Source: Sandarakinorhabdus glacialis (lineage in GTDB: Bacteria; Pseudomonadota; Alphaproteobacteria; Sphingomonadales; Sphingomonadaceae). Taken from it: a stretch of DNA of 64,000 bases. Under the pieces are notes generated by a model. It made no database searches and was not told the DNA's origin. It worked only from the letters and a program-made list of their open reading frames with translations. Shown here in pieces: positions 1 through 8,887 of this stretch. How positions within the stretch are numbered: the stretch's first letter is position 1; every line of letters starts with the position of its first letter. A program made the position numbers and the translations under genes. The stretch lies in the NCBI RefSeq assembly GCF_014643455.1, contig NZ_BMJM01000009.1, positions 1 through 64,000 on the forward strand. The letters run 5' to 3'.

Positions 1-2
1 AC

Positions 3-92
3 TGCCGTCGCCTCGCCACCCGCTACGATAAACTCGCCGCCAACTTCCTCGGCAACATCCACCTCGCCGCCGCCATCATGTGGTGGTTATGA
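3..92 (+). CDS. IS5-family transposase, C-terminal fragment
   Basis: The frame open from the window edge encodes 29 residues ending in TGA. They contain the stretch RYDKLAANFLGNIHLAAA followed by a short tryptophan-rich tail. This resembles the C-terminal end of DDE transposases of the IS5 superfamily (IS427-like group), where an Arg-Tyr-(D/E)-K motif is followed by a conserved helix. Only the 3' end of the element is present, so its left inverted repeat and integrity cannot be judged. A CTAG at 102-105, just after the stop, would suit the short target duplications of this group, but this is inference. The element may have been active next to the DUF2218/PadR locus. Confidence 0.7.
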   Translation, partial: CRRLATRYDKLAANFLGNIHLAAAIMWWL

Positions 93-218
93 GTCTCGGC
101 CCTAGTTCTGAGAAACGACACGATCGTAAAACATCAGTGCTGCTAATCCTGAGTGAATTCGGGCAGCCGAGACCCCACAAACAGGGTCTGGGGCCAAGGC
201 CCCAGCCGCCGGAGGCTT

Positions 219-515
219 TTAAACCGGCTCAGACCAATCAAAAGCCAAAGGCGCCTCCCGAAACGCAAAACGATCCAGATGCCGTGCGACCACGCCCTGC
301 ATCGAAACCGCTGTCTCCGCATCCGGCGCAGTCACCTGCACCTGCAGCACTTCGGCCTCCGCCGTCATCGTCAGCACCGCCCCATTGGTGAACGGCACCG
401 TGCCCGCGGTGGCGTCGAACGCCACCGCGAACTTGTGCGCCCAATGTTTGCAGAGCTGCTGCAGATACCGGCTGCCACTAACTGTCGGCACGCTCGCCCG
501 AGTCTCGACGCTCAC
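219..515 (-). CDS. DUF2218 family protein
   Basis: A 98-residue protein with the DUF2218 hallmark near residues 16-36 (SRYLQQLCKHWAHKF), a small alpha/beta domain of unknown biochemical role. It starts with GTG at 515, overlapping the stop of the upstream PadR regulator by four bases (GTGA), so the two are almost certainly translationally coupled. DUF2218 genes in proteobacteria are often found next to PadR regulators and siderophore-interacting or ferric-reductase genes. No such reductase is visible here, because the operon ends towards the transposase fragment. A link to iron handling is therefore only an inference. Length is normal for the family. Confidence 0.85.
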   Translation of the reverse strand: MSVETRASVPTVSGSRYLQQLCKHWAHKFAVAFDATAGTVPFTNGAVLTMTAEAEVLQVQVTAPDAETAVSMQGVVARHLDRFAFREAPLAFDWSEPV

Positions 516-1156
516 AGGCGTTCGATTCGCTGTGCCGCCTCGTCGAGGATCGCCGAGACCTGCAACTGCACCTCCCGATCGACGCCGTCGGCCGACAAGC
601 GGTCATGCACCGCGCTGTGCAGATTGCGCATCGCCCGCCGGATCGGCGCCGCGTCGGTCGGTTCGCGCAGCTTGGCCAGCGCCTCGAGCCGCGCCATGGC
701 TTCGGTAACCGTGGCCGCTTCCTCGGTCAGCAACGCCCTGCCGGCATCGGTGATGGCGAAGCGCTTGCGGCTGCCATCGGCCTGTTCATCGACCAGGTCC
801 TGGTCGGCGATGAGCGTCAGGATCGGATAGACCATGCCGGGGCTGGGCGCATAAACGCCGCCGCTGCGGGCCTCGATTTCCTTGATCAGCTCGTACCCAT
901 GCCGAGGCGCCTCCTCGACCAGCTTGAGCAGCACGAGCCGCAATTCGGTACCGTCGAAAACGCGGCCGCGGCGACCGAAGCCGCCCGGACCACCGCGGCG
1001 TGGTCCGCCACGCCCCGGGCCGCCGTCACCGAAGCCGGCGCTGATCTGGTCACCCATTTCTCGCGCAAAAGCCTCGAAGCGATTGCCGAAACGGTGCGAG
1101 CGACGCTGGCCGGCATTAGCACCGCAGCCGCCGTGTTGATGTTTGAAGCTATGCAC
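512..1156 (-). CDS. PadR family transcriptional regulator
   Basis: A 214-residue regulator. The N-terminal 65 residues are Gly/Arg-rich and low complexity (GGPGRGGPRRGGPGGFGRRGR). The PadR winged-helix domain follows, with the typical segments LRLVLLKLVEEAPRHGYEL and SPGMVYPILTLIADQDLV. After it comes a helical C-terminal dimerisation region. The GTG start at 1156 is preceded by an AAGGCGG Shine-Dalgarno-like stretch, and no better in-frame start lies between it and the winged helix. A perfect palindrome sits about 30 bp upstream (1187-1200), suggesting autoregulation. It is co-transcribed with the DUF2218 gene. The ligand is unknown. Confidence 0.9.
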   Translation of the reverse strand: MHSFKHQHGGCGANAGQRRSHRFGNRFEAFAREMGDQISAGFGDGGPGRGGPRRGGPGGFGRRGRVFDGTELRLVLLKLVEEAPRHGYELIKEIEARSGGVYAPSPGMVYPILTLIADQDLVDEQADGSRKRFAITDAGRALLTEEAATVTEAMARLEALAKLREPTDAAPIRRAMRNLHSAVHDRLSADGVDREVQLQVSAILDEAAQRIERL

Positions 1157-1186
1157 TTGGACCGCCTTTGGTTGTCTTCATAGCAT

Positions 1187-1209
1187 CAAGATATATCTTG
1201 AAGTATCTT
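1187..1209. promoter_or_regulatory. Operator-like palindrome upstream of padR
   Basis: CAAGATATATCTTG (1187-1200) is a perfect 14-bp palindrome in an AT-rich patch within GC-rich DNA. A further half-site, AAGTATCTT, follows at 1201-1209, and the outer arms AGATA and TATCT are symmetric. PadR-type regulators bind AT-rich dyads near their own promoters, so this is the most likely operator of the padR-DUF2218 pair. It lies 30-50 bp before the GTG start. Binding is inferred from position and symmetry only. Confidence 0.6.
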
Positions 1210-1246
1210 ATGCAAGGGCTGCCCGAAGATTTTTTCCGCAGAAGCC

Positions 1247-1681
1247 TCAGTGTCGCGTCATCTCTGCCACCCCGGCAAACAACGGCAACAACGCTGCCGC
1301 ACACGGCGTTCCCGCAATCGCCGCCAGCGCATCGCGCGCCTGGGCCGGCTGATCCTCGGCCATGTCAATCACCCGCAACAACTGTACCTCGTCGGGCAGC
1401 ACGATCGGGCACGCCGGCTCGCCGAGCACCACACGCCGCGCTGCCTGCCGCGACAGCCCAACCAGCCAGCAGCGCAAAAGATGCTCGATGCCCATGCCGA
1501 CCTCGCCGAAATCGCGTTGTAGCGCGACATGCACCGCCTGGCACCGCGCCGCACCGATCGGCTGCATCAACGCCAGCCGCCGAACTGCCCATAGAATCCG
1601 CTGCTGCGTGTCGGACAGGTCGGCGACCATCCCGCCGCGTCCCGTCCAAGGCCCTTCGCCGCCTTCGAACTCGCTGTACAT
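1247..1681 (-). CDS. Hypothetical protein (DUF6628-like)
   Basis: A protein of about 144 residues with no signal peptide or membrane segment. The start ATG at 1681 is preferred over one 57 bp further upstream: the conserved-looking part begins MYSEFEGGEGPWTGR, and a GGGAG lies about 10 nt before this ATG. The middle is helical (QQRILWAVRRLALMQPIG ... GIEHLLRCWLVGL). It then has a Cys-Pro-x-x-x-Pro-Asp-Glu segment reminiscent of DUF6628 proteins of sphingomonads; that relationship is recalled rather than tested. It lies 58 bp downstream of tsaC on the same strand and may share its transcript. Function unknown. Confidence 0.65.
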   Translation of the reverse strand: MYSEFEGGEGPWTGRGGMVADLSDTQQRILWAVRRLALMQPIGAARCQAVHVALQRDFGEVGMGIEHLLRCWLVGLSRQAARRVVLGEPACPIVLPDEVQLLRVIDMAEDQPAQARDALAAIAGTPCAAALLPLFAGVAEMTRH

Positions 1682-1739
1682 AACCTTGCAACTCCCAACC
1701 AATGGCCGGAAGATTATGCTAATGCGACACGTTCGCAAG

Positions 1740-2717
1740 TTATTTCGGCGCTGCGGCCCGCCTCAACCGATCATTGATCGCCAGCCCCAACCCCGCAATC
1801 GGCACCGGCGCCACCGCGATTCCCGCCCGCCCACTCGCCTCGGCAATATGCAGCACATCGAACAACCGCGCCGCCGCCTCGACCACATCCCCCACCGCTG
1901 AAAGATTCAAGTCCCCCACAATATCCCCAAACCCGACATGAAACTCCCCAACATCCGCCGCCACGACATTCATCCGCAACGGCTGAAGCGGCGCATAATG
2001 ACTCGCCATCATACCCGGCGCCAGCAAACGCCCTCCCCCCTGCGGGGAGGGCGACTCGCCCCCCAGGGCGAGCGGGGTGGGGGTCCCCATCTCCCCAAGC
2101 ACAGCCATGATGTCCTCGACCGCCATAGCCCCCGCCCGCAACAACCTCACACCCCCCACGCCCACCGCCAAAATCGTCGACTCAACCCCCGCAGCACACG
2201 CCCCGCCATCCAGGATCAACCCGCCCCATTTACCCAGCGACTCCGCTACATGCGCCGCCGTCGTAGACGAAATCCGCCCACTCGCATTGGCCGAAGGCGC
2301 CGCCAAAGGCCCCGCCCCCGCAATCAGCGCCTGCATCACGAAATGCGCCGGACACCGCACCGCCAACGTCGAAAGCCCCGCCGTAACCAGCCCTGCCACA
2401 GCAGCCCCCGCCTTTAACGGCAGCACCAACGTCAGCGCCCCCGGCCAGAACGCCGCCATCAACCGCGCCGAAACCGCATCGATCTCCACCAACTCGGCAG
2501 CCTGCGCCACCCCGGAAACATGCACGATCAACGGGTTGAAACTCGGCCGTCCTTTCGCCTGATAAATCCGCGCCACCGCCGCCGCATCGCCGGCCCGCGC
2601 CGCCAGCCCATAAACCGTCTCGGTCGGCACCGCGACGATCCCGCCGCCCAGCAACACCGCCGTCGCCTCGGCGATAGCAGCAACGTCAGCGACAAGGATG
2701 CGGCTTTTGTCCACCAT
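1740..2717 (-). CDS. tsaC: Threonylcarbamoyl-AMP synthase (TsaC/Sua5 type)
   Basis: This enzyme makes L-threonylcarbamoyl-AMP from threonine, bicarbonate and ATP, the first step of t6A37 modification of ANN-decoding tRNAs. The N-terminal YrdC domain (about 1-200) has PTETVYGL (31-38), KGRPSFNPL (55-63) and PSANASGRIS. The C-terminal part (about 225-325) matches the extra domain of the longer Sua5 form, consistent with 325 residues. The linker between the two (roughly residues 210-229) is encoded by a palindromic repeat element read in frame (2029-2088), which is unusual. It is read divergently from the acyl-CoA dehydrogenase that follows on the plus strand. Confidence 0.95.
   Translation of the reverse strand: MVDKSRILVADVAAIAEATAVLLGGGIVAVPTETVYGLAARAGDAAAVARIYQAKGRPSFNPLIVHVSGVAQAAELVEIDAVSARLMAAFWPGALTLVLPLKAGAAVAGLVTAGLSTLAVRCPAHFVMQALIAGAGPLAAPSANASGRISSTTAAHVAESLGKWGGLILDGGACAAGVESTILAVGVGGVRLLRAGAMAVEDIMAVLGEMGTPTPLALGGESPSPQGGGRLLAPGMMASHYAPLQPLRMNVVAADVGEFHVGFGDIVGDLNLSAVGDVVEAAARLFDVLHIAEASGRAGIAVAPVPIAGLGLAINDRLRRAAAPK
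2029..2088. repeat. REP-like palindromic element, copy 1 (inside tsaC)
   Basis: Two consecutive hairpins: CGCCCTCCCC (2029-2038) pairs with GGGGAGGGCG (2044-2053), and CTCGCCC (2055-2061) pairs with GGGCGAG (2066-2072). A G-rich tail (CGGGGTGGGGGTCCCC) follows. The same layout (stem 1, a short GACTCG or GAGAGACG spacer, stem 2, GGGT(G/A)GGGG tail) recurs at 12091, 13309, 55491 and 61959. This copy is unusual because it lies within a coding region, where it encodes the interdomain linker of TsaC. Confidence 0.8.
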
Positions 2718-2762
2718 GTCCCCCGTCTATAGCGGAAGCCCTCACAGCCCAAGGCCCCGCCG

Positions 2763-4517
2763 ATGCCCTATACCGCCCCCTTCGCCGAGCAACGCTTCGT
2801 CCTCGACGTCATCGCTGATCTTCCCGGCCTCGCCGCGCTGCCCCAATACGCCAACGCGACCCCCGACATGGTCGACGCCATTCTTTCCGAATCGGCCAAG
2901 CTGGCATCGAACGTCTTCGCCCCGCTCAACCCCATCGGCGACAAGACTCACGCCAAACTGGCAAACCGCGTCGTCACCCTGCCACCCGGTTTCGCCGACG
3001 CCTATAGACTCTACATCGAAGGCGGCTGGGCCGGGCTCGGCGTCGCCGAATCCCACGGCGGGCAGGGGCTCCCCTTCGCCGTCGCCGTCGCCGTGCAGGA
3101 GCAGCTGACCTCCGCCAACATGGCCTTCGCACTCTGCATGATGCTCAGCCAGGGCGCCATCGAGGCCCTCGCCGTCCACGCTTCCCCCGACCTCCAGGAC
3201 CGCTACCTGGCCAAGCTCGTCTCGGGCGAGTGGACCGGCACGATGAATCTCACCGAGCCCGGCGCCGGATCTGACGTCGGCGCCCTTAAAACCCGCGCCG
3301 AGCCCGCCCCAGACGGCAGCTACCGCATCAAGGGCACCAAGATCTACATCACCTGGGGCGAACACGACGCCGCCGAAAACATCGTCCACCTCGTCCTCGC
3401 CCGCCTGCCCGATGCGCCTCCCGGCATCAAGGGCATCAGCCTGTTCATCTGCCCCAAATTCCGCCCCGACGGCTCGCGCAACGACCTCGTCTGTACCGGC
3501 CTCGAGCACAAGCTCGGCATCCACGCCTCCCCCACCTGCACCATGAGCTTCGGCGACAATGACAATTGCACCGGCTACCTCGTCGGCGCGGAGGGGGCCG
3601 GCATGCGCGCCATGTTCACCATGATGAACAACGCCCGCGTCCAGGTCGGCCTGCAAGGCGTCGCCATCGCCGAAGCCGCCACCCAGCACGCCGTCCACTT
3701 CGCCCGCCAACGCGTCCAGTCGGCCAAGTTCGGTGCCGGCCGCGACCCCGTCCGCATCATCGACCACGCCGACGTCCGCCGCACCCTGATGACCTGCCGC
3801 GCCCTCACCGAGGCCACCCGCGCGCTGGTCTATCTCAACGCCTCTGCAGTCGACCGCAGCCACGCCGGTGACGTCGCGGGCACGGGTTTGGCCGATTTCC
3901 TCACCCCGATATCGAAAGCCTGGGCCACCGACACCGGCGTTGAAGTTGCCAGCCTCGCGCTGCAGGTCTTCGGCGGCATGGGCTATGTCGAGGAAACCGG
4001 CGCCGCCCAGTTCCTCCGCGACGCCCGCATCGCGCCCATCTACGAAGGCACCAACGGCATCCAGGCGCTCGATCTCGTCGGCCGCAAGCTTGGGCTGGAC
4101 GGCGGCGCGCACTGGCAGGAGCTTTTCGCCCAGATCCGCGATACCATCGGCGACCTCACCGCCCATGCCGACCTCAAGACCATCGCCCCGTGGCTCGACG
4201 ACGCCCTCGCCGCCACGCAAGCCGCCACCATCTGGATGACCGGCGCCAACAACCCCGACGACATCGCCGCCGGCGCCACGCCCTTTCTCCGCATGATGGG
4301 CCTGACCCTCGGCGGCTGGCTCCTCGCCAAACAAGCCCTAACCGCCGCCGCCTACCTCGCCTCCGGCAACGGCGACCCCGCGTTCCTCACCGCCAAGATC
4401 ACCACCGCGCGCTTCTACGCCGAACAAATCCTGCCCCAGGTCGCCGCCCTGTCCGGCCCCGTAACCCGCGGTGCCGCCCTCCTCTACGCCATCCCCGAAG
4501 CCGATCTCGCCGCGTAG
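2763..4517 (+). CDS. Acyl-CoA dehydrogenase, long DmdC-like form
   Basis: A 584-residue flavoenzyme, about 200 residues longer than classic acyl-CoA dehydrogenases. The layout fits the 3-methylmercaptopropionyl-CoA dehydrogenase (DmdC)-like family: an N-terminal extension, N-terminal helical and middle FAD-binding domains (MNLTEPGAGSDVGALKT, then IKGTKIYITWGEHD), and a C-terminal helical domain with the catalytic-glutamate motif IYEGTNGIQALDLVGRKL. An extra C-terminal domain follows. It would introduce a 2,3-double bond into an acyl-CoA using FAD and pass electrons to ETF. The substrate cannot be read from sequence. It begins 45 bp from the divergent tsaC and ends in TAG, followed by a palindrome. 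Confidence 0.92.
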   Translation: MPYTAPFAEQRFVLDVIADLPGLAALPQYANATPDMVDAILSESAKLASNVFAPLNPIGDKTHAKLANRVVTLPPGFADAYRLYIEGGWAGLGVAESHGGQGLPFAVAVAVQEQLTSANMAFALCMMLSQGAIEALAVHASPDLQDRYLAKLVSGEWTGTMNLTEPGAGSDVGALKTRAEPAPDGSYRIKGTKIYITWGEHDAAENIVHLVLARLPDAPPGIKGISLFICPKFRPDGSRNDLVCTGLEHKLGIHASPTCTMSFGDNDNCTGYLVGAEGAGMRAMFTMMNNARVQVGLQGVAIAEAATQHAVHFARQRVQSAKFGAGRDPVRIIDHADVRRTLMTCRALTEATRALVYLNASAVDRSHAGDVAGTGLADFLTPISKAWATDTGVEVASLALQVFGGMGYVEETGAAQFLRDARIAPIYEGTNGIQALDLVGRKLGLDGGAHWQELFAQIRDTIGDLTAHADLKTIAPWLDDALAATQAATIWMTGANNPDDIAAGATPFLRMMGLTLGGWLLAKQALTAAAYLASGNGDPAFLTAKITTARFYAEQILPQVAALSGPVTRGAALLYAIPEADLAA

Positions 4518-4528
4518 CTCCCTCTGCT

Positions 4529-4552
4529 CCCCTCCCTACTTCTAGGGAGGGG
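4529..4552. repeat. Intergenic palindrome, C4TC3TA stem
   Basis: CCCCTCCCTA (4529-4538) and TAGGGAGGGG (4543-4552) form a perfect 10-bp stem with a CTTC loop, 11 bp after the stop of the acyl-CoA dehydrogenase, followed by TCGGGGGCGGG. It resembles the first hairpin and G-rich tail of the other REP-like copies but lacks the second stem. It has no T-tract, so it is not a canonical terminator, though it could stabilise the 3' end of the transcript. Confidence 0.7.
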
Positions 4553-4652
4553 TCGGGGGCGGGTTCCTTGCTTTCTTCTATCCTTCTCTCGCGCCGCACC
4601 GCAGCACAGCCTCCCCCTTGCGCCCGGCCCCGCGCACGGCCACCATACCCCC

Positions 4653-5657
4653 ATGAAATTAGCCTCGCTCAAGCACGGCCGTGACGGCCGCCTCGTCGTA
4701 GTCTCCGATGATCTAGCCTGGTGCGCTGCCCCGCCCCCGATGTTTCCCACCCTGCAATCCGCCCTCGACGACTGGGCCCATGCCGAACCGATCCTGCGCG
4801 GCGTCGCCGACAGCCTCGCGCACGATGCTGTCCCACACGCCCGCTTCCACGAGCGCGACGCCGCCGCGCCCTTGCCTCGCGCCTATCAATGGGCCGACGG
4901 CAGCGCTTATGTGAATCACGTCGAGCTCGTCCGAAAGGCGCGCGGCGCCGAGCTGCCCGCCAGCTTCTGGACCGATCCGCTGATGTACCAGGGGGGCAGC
5001 GACAGCTTCCTGCCCCCCCGCGACCCCATCCCCTTCCACGATGCCGGCTGGGGCCTCGATCTCGAAGCCGAAATCGTCGTCGTCACCGGCGATGTTCCGC
5101 AGGGCGCCACCCGCGAACAGGCCATCGCCGCCATCCGCCTCATCGGTCTCGTCAACGACGTCTCGCTCCGCGGTCTCATCCCCGACGAACTCGCCAAGGG
5201 GTTTGGCTTCGTCCAGTCGAAACCCGCCTCGGCGCTGTCCCCTGTCCTCGTCACCCCCGACAGCCTCGGCGCCGCTTGGAGCGACGGCAAGCTCAGCGGC
5301 GTCCTCTGCGTCGACCTCAACGGGCAACCCTTTGGCCGCGCCGACGCCGGCGACGACATGACCTTCGATTTCGGCACGCTCATCGCCCACCTCGCCAAAA
5401 CCCGCAGCCTCGGCGCCGGCAGCATCATCGGCTCAGGCACCGTCTCGAACCGCGGCCCCGATGGCGGACCCGGCAAGTCCGTCGCCGCTGGCGGACGCGG
5501 CTACAGTTGCATCGCCGAAATCCGTATGATCGAAACGATCGAAGCCGGTGCCCCGACCTCGCCGTTCCTCCAGCCCGGCGACACTGTCCGCATCGAAATG
5601 CTCGACGCCCGCAATCACTCGATCTTCGGTGCCATCGAACAGACCGTCACCGGCTGA
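4653..5657 (+). CDS. Fumarylacetoacetate hydrolase family protein
   Basis: A 334-residue enzyme of the FAH superfamily, which cleaves or hydrates beta-diketo and 2-oxo-enoic acids using a divalent metal. The C-terminal half carries the family core: GWGLDLEAEIVVVTGD provides acidic metal ligands of the E-x-E type, then NDVSLR and a GSGTVSNRGPDGG loop. The N-terminal part matches the longer, fumarylacetoacetase-like subgroup also seen next to aromatic catabolism genes. The start MKLASLKHGRDGR is typical of that subgroup. It lies 135 bp after the acyl-CoA dehydrogenase, with a palindrome between them, so operon membership is uncertain. The true substrate is unknown. Confidence 0.9.
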   Translation: MKLASLKHGRDGRLVVVSDDLAWCAAPPPMFPTLQSALDDWAHAEPILRGVADSLAHDAVPHARFHERDAAAPLPRAYQWADGSAYVNHVELVRKARGAELPASFWTDPLMYQGGSDSFLPPRDPIPFHDAGWGLDLEAEIVVVTGDVPQGATREQAIAAIRLIGLVNDVSLRGLIPDELAKGFGFVQSKPASALSPVLVTPDSLGAAWSDGKLSGVLCVDLNGQPFGRADAGDDMTFDFGTLIAHLAKTRSLGAGSIIGSGTVSNRGPDGGPGKSVAAGGRGYSCIAEIRMIETIEAGAPTSPFLQPGDTVRIEMLDARNHSIFGAIEQTVTG

Positions 5658-5674
5658 TCCACCAAAGCAGTCGT

Positions 5675-5704
5675 CATGCTGAACTCGTTTCAGCATCCAT
5701 CGTC
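5675..5704. repeat. Intergenic palindrome, TGCTGAA family, copy 1
   Basis: TGCTGAA (5677-5683) pairs with TTCAGCA (5689-5695) within GTCATGCTGAACTCGTTTCAG, followed by CATCCATCG. Elements of this type are abundant between genes of many sphingomonads and give rise to spurious peptides such as MLKRVQHDD when translated. A diverged second copy lies at 16150-16173. Here it sits between two convergent genes (FAH protein and antiporter), where it may act as a bidirectional transcript end. Confidence 0.7.
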
Positions 5705-5734
5705 CCGCCAGCCAGCTTCACCCGGAATACCACT

Positions 5735-6997
5735 TCACACTGCGCCGGAATCCTCCTTCGCCTTCCCCCCACCCCGCCCGGTAACCCCCTCCACCGCCGC
5801 CGCCGCCGTAAACCCGTGCACTACGGTCGAAACCACCACCGTAAACGCAACGATCGCCCATAATTGCGCCGCGTTGCCGAGCGCCACATGGCTTCCCGCA
5901 TAGGCCAGGTAATAGATCGACCCAACGCCGCGCACGCCATAAAATGCCACCACCGCGCGCTGCGGGTTCTTCATCACCCCGGTCAGCGCCAGCCAACCCG
6001 CCAGCGGCCGCACCCCGAGGATCAGCGCGAGGCCGATCGCCGCCTCGCGCCACCCCAGCGCCGGCAGCAGCGCCGGCAAGGCAGCGCCCAGCCCGATCAG
6101 CAACAACGCCGTCAGCACGTGCTCGATGCTCTCCGAAAAATTGTGCAGCCGCGTGTGGAATTCATGGTCGGCCTCGGCCTGGCGCAGCGTCAGCCCGGCA
6201 AGGAACGCCGCGACAAAGCCATAGCCCTCGGCCAGTTCGGTCAATCCATAAGCCATCATCACCCCGGCCAGCGCGATCACCCCCGACTCGGTCTTCGCCA
6301 GCGCATTCTCGCGCGGAAACGCAAACATGATCTTGCCGAGCAGCCAGCCGACGCCCACCCCGCCGATACCGCCAACGATGGTCCGGTACAGCAGGTCGCG
6401 CCACAGGAACTCGCCCACCACGCTCCCCGCCGCGCCACCCGCCACCATGATCGCCAATGCCAGGTGGACGAAGGGAAACGCCAGCCCGTCGTTCAGCCCG
6501 GCCTCGGTCGTCAGCGTGAACCGCACCGGGTGCTCGCCGCCCTCCAATGGCGGCCCGACCTGCACATCGCCCGCCAGCACCGGATCGGTCGGTGCCAGCA
6601 CCGCCCCGAGCAGCACCGCCGCCGCCGCCGTCATCCCGCCCAGGAACACCCCGAGCATCGCCACCGCGGCGATCGTCAACGGCATGCCGAACAGCAGCAA
6701 CCGCACTGTCGGCCGGCATTGCCGCCAACCGCGCAACTTGTCGATCCGCAGCCCGACGCCGAACAGCCCGACGACGACGCACAATTCGCTGACGAGCTCC
6801 CACGGCCCCGGCCGCCCGATGGGATCGATCGCCGCCGGCATGCCCGGCACCAGCGAAAATGCCGCGAACCCCAGCAGGATCAACAGCGCCGATGCCGCCG
6901 GCTCGCGCCCCGAAACGAAGCGCGGCAGCCAATAGGCAAGGATCGTCGCCCCACCAAGGCCGACCAGCAGGACATGATAGGTCTGAAATTCGAACAT
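5735..6997 (-). CDS. Cation:proton antiporter (CPA1 family)
   Basis: A protein of about 420 residues with some 11-12 hydrophobic segments, in the inner membrane. It exchanges Na+ or K+ for H+. Family signatures include LAPTDPVLAGDVQVG in the region of the fourth or fifth helix and EAGLNDGLAFPF, which holds the conserved acidic residue (ND in CPA1) involved in ion binding. A further conserved stretch, FYGVRGVGSIYYL, lies near the C-terminal end. The start MFEFQTYHVLLVGLGG at 6997 opens directly into the first helix; the frame upstream of it is only antisense to argS. It is transcribed away from argS across a 168-bp divergent region. Confidence 0.93.
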   Translation of the reverse strand: MFEFQTYHVLLVGLGGATILAYWLPRFVSGREPAASALLILLGFAAFSLVPGMPAAIDPIGRPGPWELVSELCVVVGLFGVGLRIDKLRGWRQCRPTVRLLLFGMPLTIAAVAMLGVFLGGMTAAAAVLLGAVLAPTDPVLAGDVQVGPPLEGGEHPVRFTLTTEAGLNDGLAFPFVHLALAIMVAGGAAGSVVGEFLWRDLLYRTIVGGIGGVGVGWLLGKIMFAFPRENALAKTESGVIALAGVMMAYGLTELAEGYGFVAAFLAGLTLRQAEADHEFHTRLHNFSESIEHVLTALLLIGLGAALPALLPALGWREAAIGLALILGVRPLAGWLALTGVMKNPQRAVVAFYGVRGVGSIYYLAYAGSHVALGNAAQLWAIVAFTVVVSTVVHGFTAAAAVEGVTGRGGGKAKEDSGAV

Positions 6998-7165
6998 CGA
7001 TGCAGCGTCTCCAGTCCCGGAAACGAACCCCTGCCGATATCGTTGCCCCTGCTTGCCACATCGCTTCCGGCAGGCCCCGCGGATCCTAAAACTCGATACC
7101 CTGATGACGCCGGCCACGTCGCCCGTTAGGAGGGAAGCAAGACACTTGCCGGACCGGACCTGAAA

Positions 7166-8887
7166 TTGAACCTCTACCCACGCTTTGCCGCTCATGTCGC
7201 CGACGCCCTGGGCGCCCTCACGGCGAGCGGCGACCTGCCCGCCGGCCTCGATTTCAGCAACGTCACCGTCGAACCGCCGCGCGATTCGACCCACGGCGAC
7301 CTCGCCACCAACGCCGCGATGGTCCTCGCCAAGCCCGCCGGCATGAAGCCGCGCGAAATCGCCGTCATGCTGGCGCAGAAACTCGCGCGGCTGCCCGATA
7401 TCGCCGAAGCCGAAGTCGCCGGGCCGGGCTTCCTCAACCTCCGCCTCGACCCCCAGGTCTGGCGCGATGAACTCGGCGCCATCAAGGCCGGCGCCGGCGA
7501 TTACGGCCGCAGCACGATGGGCACCGGCAGCAGCGTCAACGTCGAATATGTCTCGGCCAACCCAACGGGCCCGATGCACATGGGACATTGCCGCGGTGCC
7601 GTCGTCGGCGACGCGCTCGCCAGCCTGCTCGACTATGCGGGGTTCGACGTCACCCGCGAATATTACATCAACGACGCCGGCGGCCAGGTCGATACCCTCG
7701 CCCGCTCGGCGCATCTGCGCTATCGCGAAGCGCTCGGCGAAACCATCGTAATTCCCGAAGGCTATTACCCCGGCGACTATCTGGTCCCGGTCGGCAAGGC
7801 GCTGGCGCAGGAATTCGGCGACAGCCTGGTATCCGCCCCCGAAGCCGAATGGCTCGTCCCCTTCCGCCAGCGCACCGTGGCGCTGATGATGGACCTGATC
7901 CGCGACGATCTTGCGATGCTGGGCATCCGCCAAGACGTGTTCTTCTCCGAAGCTTCGCTCGGGTCCCGCGTCCAGCAGGCGCTCGACACCTTGGATGCCA
8001 AGGGCCTGATCTACGAAGGCGTCCTCGAAGCGCCGAAGGGCGACGCCGCCGAAGATTGGGAACCCCGCCCGCAGACCTTGTTCCGCGCCAGCCAATTCGG
8101 CGACGACACCGACCGCGCATTGAAGAAATCCGACGGCAGCTGGACCTATTTTGCCGGCGACGTCGCGTATCACTACGACAAGCTGCAACGTGGCTATACG
8201 GCGCTCGTCGACATGTTCGGCGCCGATCACGGCGGCTACGTCAAGCGCATGCAGGCCGCCGTCCGCGCGCTTTCGGACGGGCAAGTCCCGCTCGACATCA
8301 AGATCGTTCAGATGGTCAAGCTGATGCGCGCCGGCGAACCCGAGAAAATGTCGAAGCGCTCGGGCAATTTCGTCACGCTCGCCGATGTCGTCGAGGAAGT
8401 CGGCAAGGACGTCGTGCGCTTCATCATGCTGACCAAGCGCAGCGATTCGCAGCTCGATTTCGACTTCGCCAAGGTCGTCGAGCAATCGCGCGACAACCCG
8501 GTCTTCTACGTTCAATACGCCCATGCTCGCATCGCCTCGGTCGGCCGCAAGGCCGTTGAGGCCGGCATCGACCTTCCCACCCCCGACCTGTCGCTGCTCG
8601 ACGACACCGACCTCGCGCTCGTCAAAGTCGCGGCGCAATGGCCGCGCATCGTCGAACAGGCCGCCGCCACGCGCGAGCCGCACCGCATCGCCTTCTACCT
8701 CGCCGATCTCGCCGCCGCCTTCCACACCCAGTGGAACATGGGCAACGACGACGCCGCCCGCCGCTTCGTGCTCGCCGACAACCCGGCGCTGACCGCCGCG
8801 CGCCTCGCACTGGCGCAAGCCGTCGGCCAGGTCATCCGCAACGGCCTCGCCGTCATGGGCGTCGAAGCCGCCAGCGAGTTGCACTGA
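7166..8887 (+). CDS. argS: Arginyl-tRNA synthetase
   Basis: A class I aminoacyl-tRNA synthetase of 573 residues that charges tRNA-Arg. The N-terminal Add1 domain starts [14 protein letters not shown]. The HIGH motif appears as PTGPMHMGH (about 132-140), the KMSKR motif as [10 protein letters not shown] (about 394), and the anticodon-binding DALR domain fills the C-terminus. The start codon is TTG at 7166. An AGGAGGG lies about 30 nt upstream, too far to be ideal, but there is no ATG or GTG between it and the conserved start. The stop overlaps the ATG of the SPOR gene (TGATG), forming the run argS-SPOR-nagZ-scpA-scpB seen in sphingomonads. Confidence 0.97.
   Translation: MNLYPRFAAHVADALGALTASGDLPAGLDFSNVTVEPPRDSTHGDLATNAAMVLAKPAGMKPREIAVMLAQKLARLPDIAEAEVAGPGFLNLRLDPQVWRDELGAIKAGAGDYGRSTMGTGSSVNVEYVSANPTGPMHMGHCRGAVVGDALASLLDYAGFDVTREYYINDAGGQVDTLARSAHLRYREALGETIVIPEGYYPGDYLVPVGKALAQEFGDSLVSAPEAEWLVPFRQRTVALMMDLIRDDLAMLGIRQDVFFSEASLGSRVQQALDTLDAKGLIYEGVLEAPKGDAAEDWEPRPQTLFRASQFGDDTDRALKKSDGSWTYFAGDVAYHYDKLQRGYTALVDMFGADHGGYVKRMQAAVRALSDGQVPLDIKIVQMVKLMRAGEPEKMSKRSGNFVTLADVVEEVGKDVVRFIMLTKRSDSQLDFDFAKVVEQSRDNPVFYVQYAHARIASVGRKAVEAGIDLPTPDLSLLDDTDLALVKVAAQWPRIVEQAAATREPHRIAFYLADLAAAFHTQWNMGNDDAARRFVLADNPALTAARLALAQAVGQVIRNGLAVMGVEAASELH

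Noticed and set aside
5433-5696. Minus-strand ORF starting MLKRVQHDD.
   Set aside because: This start is the known spurious translation of a sphingomonad intergenic palindrome, and the remainder is antisense to the FAH-family gene.
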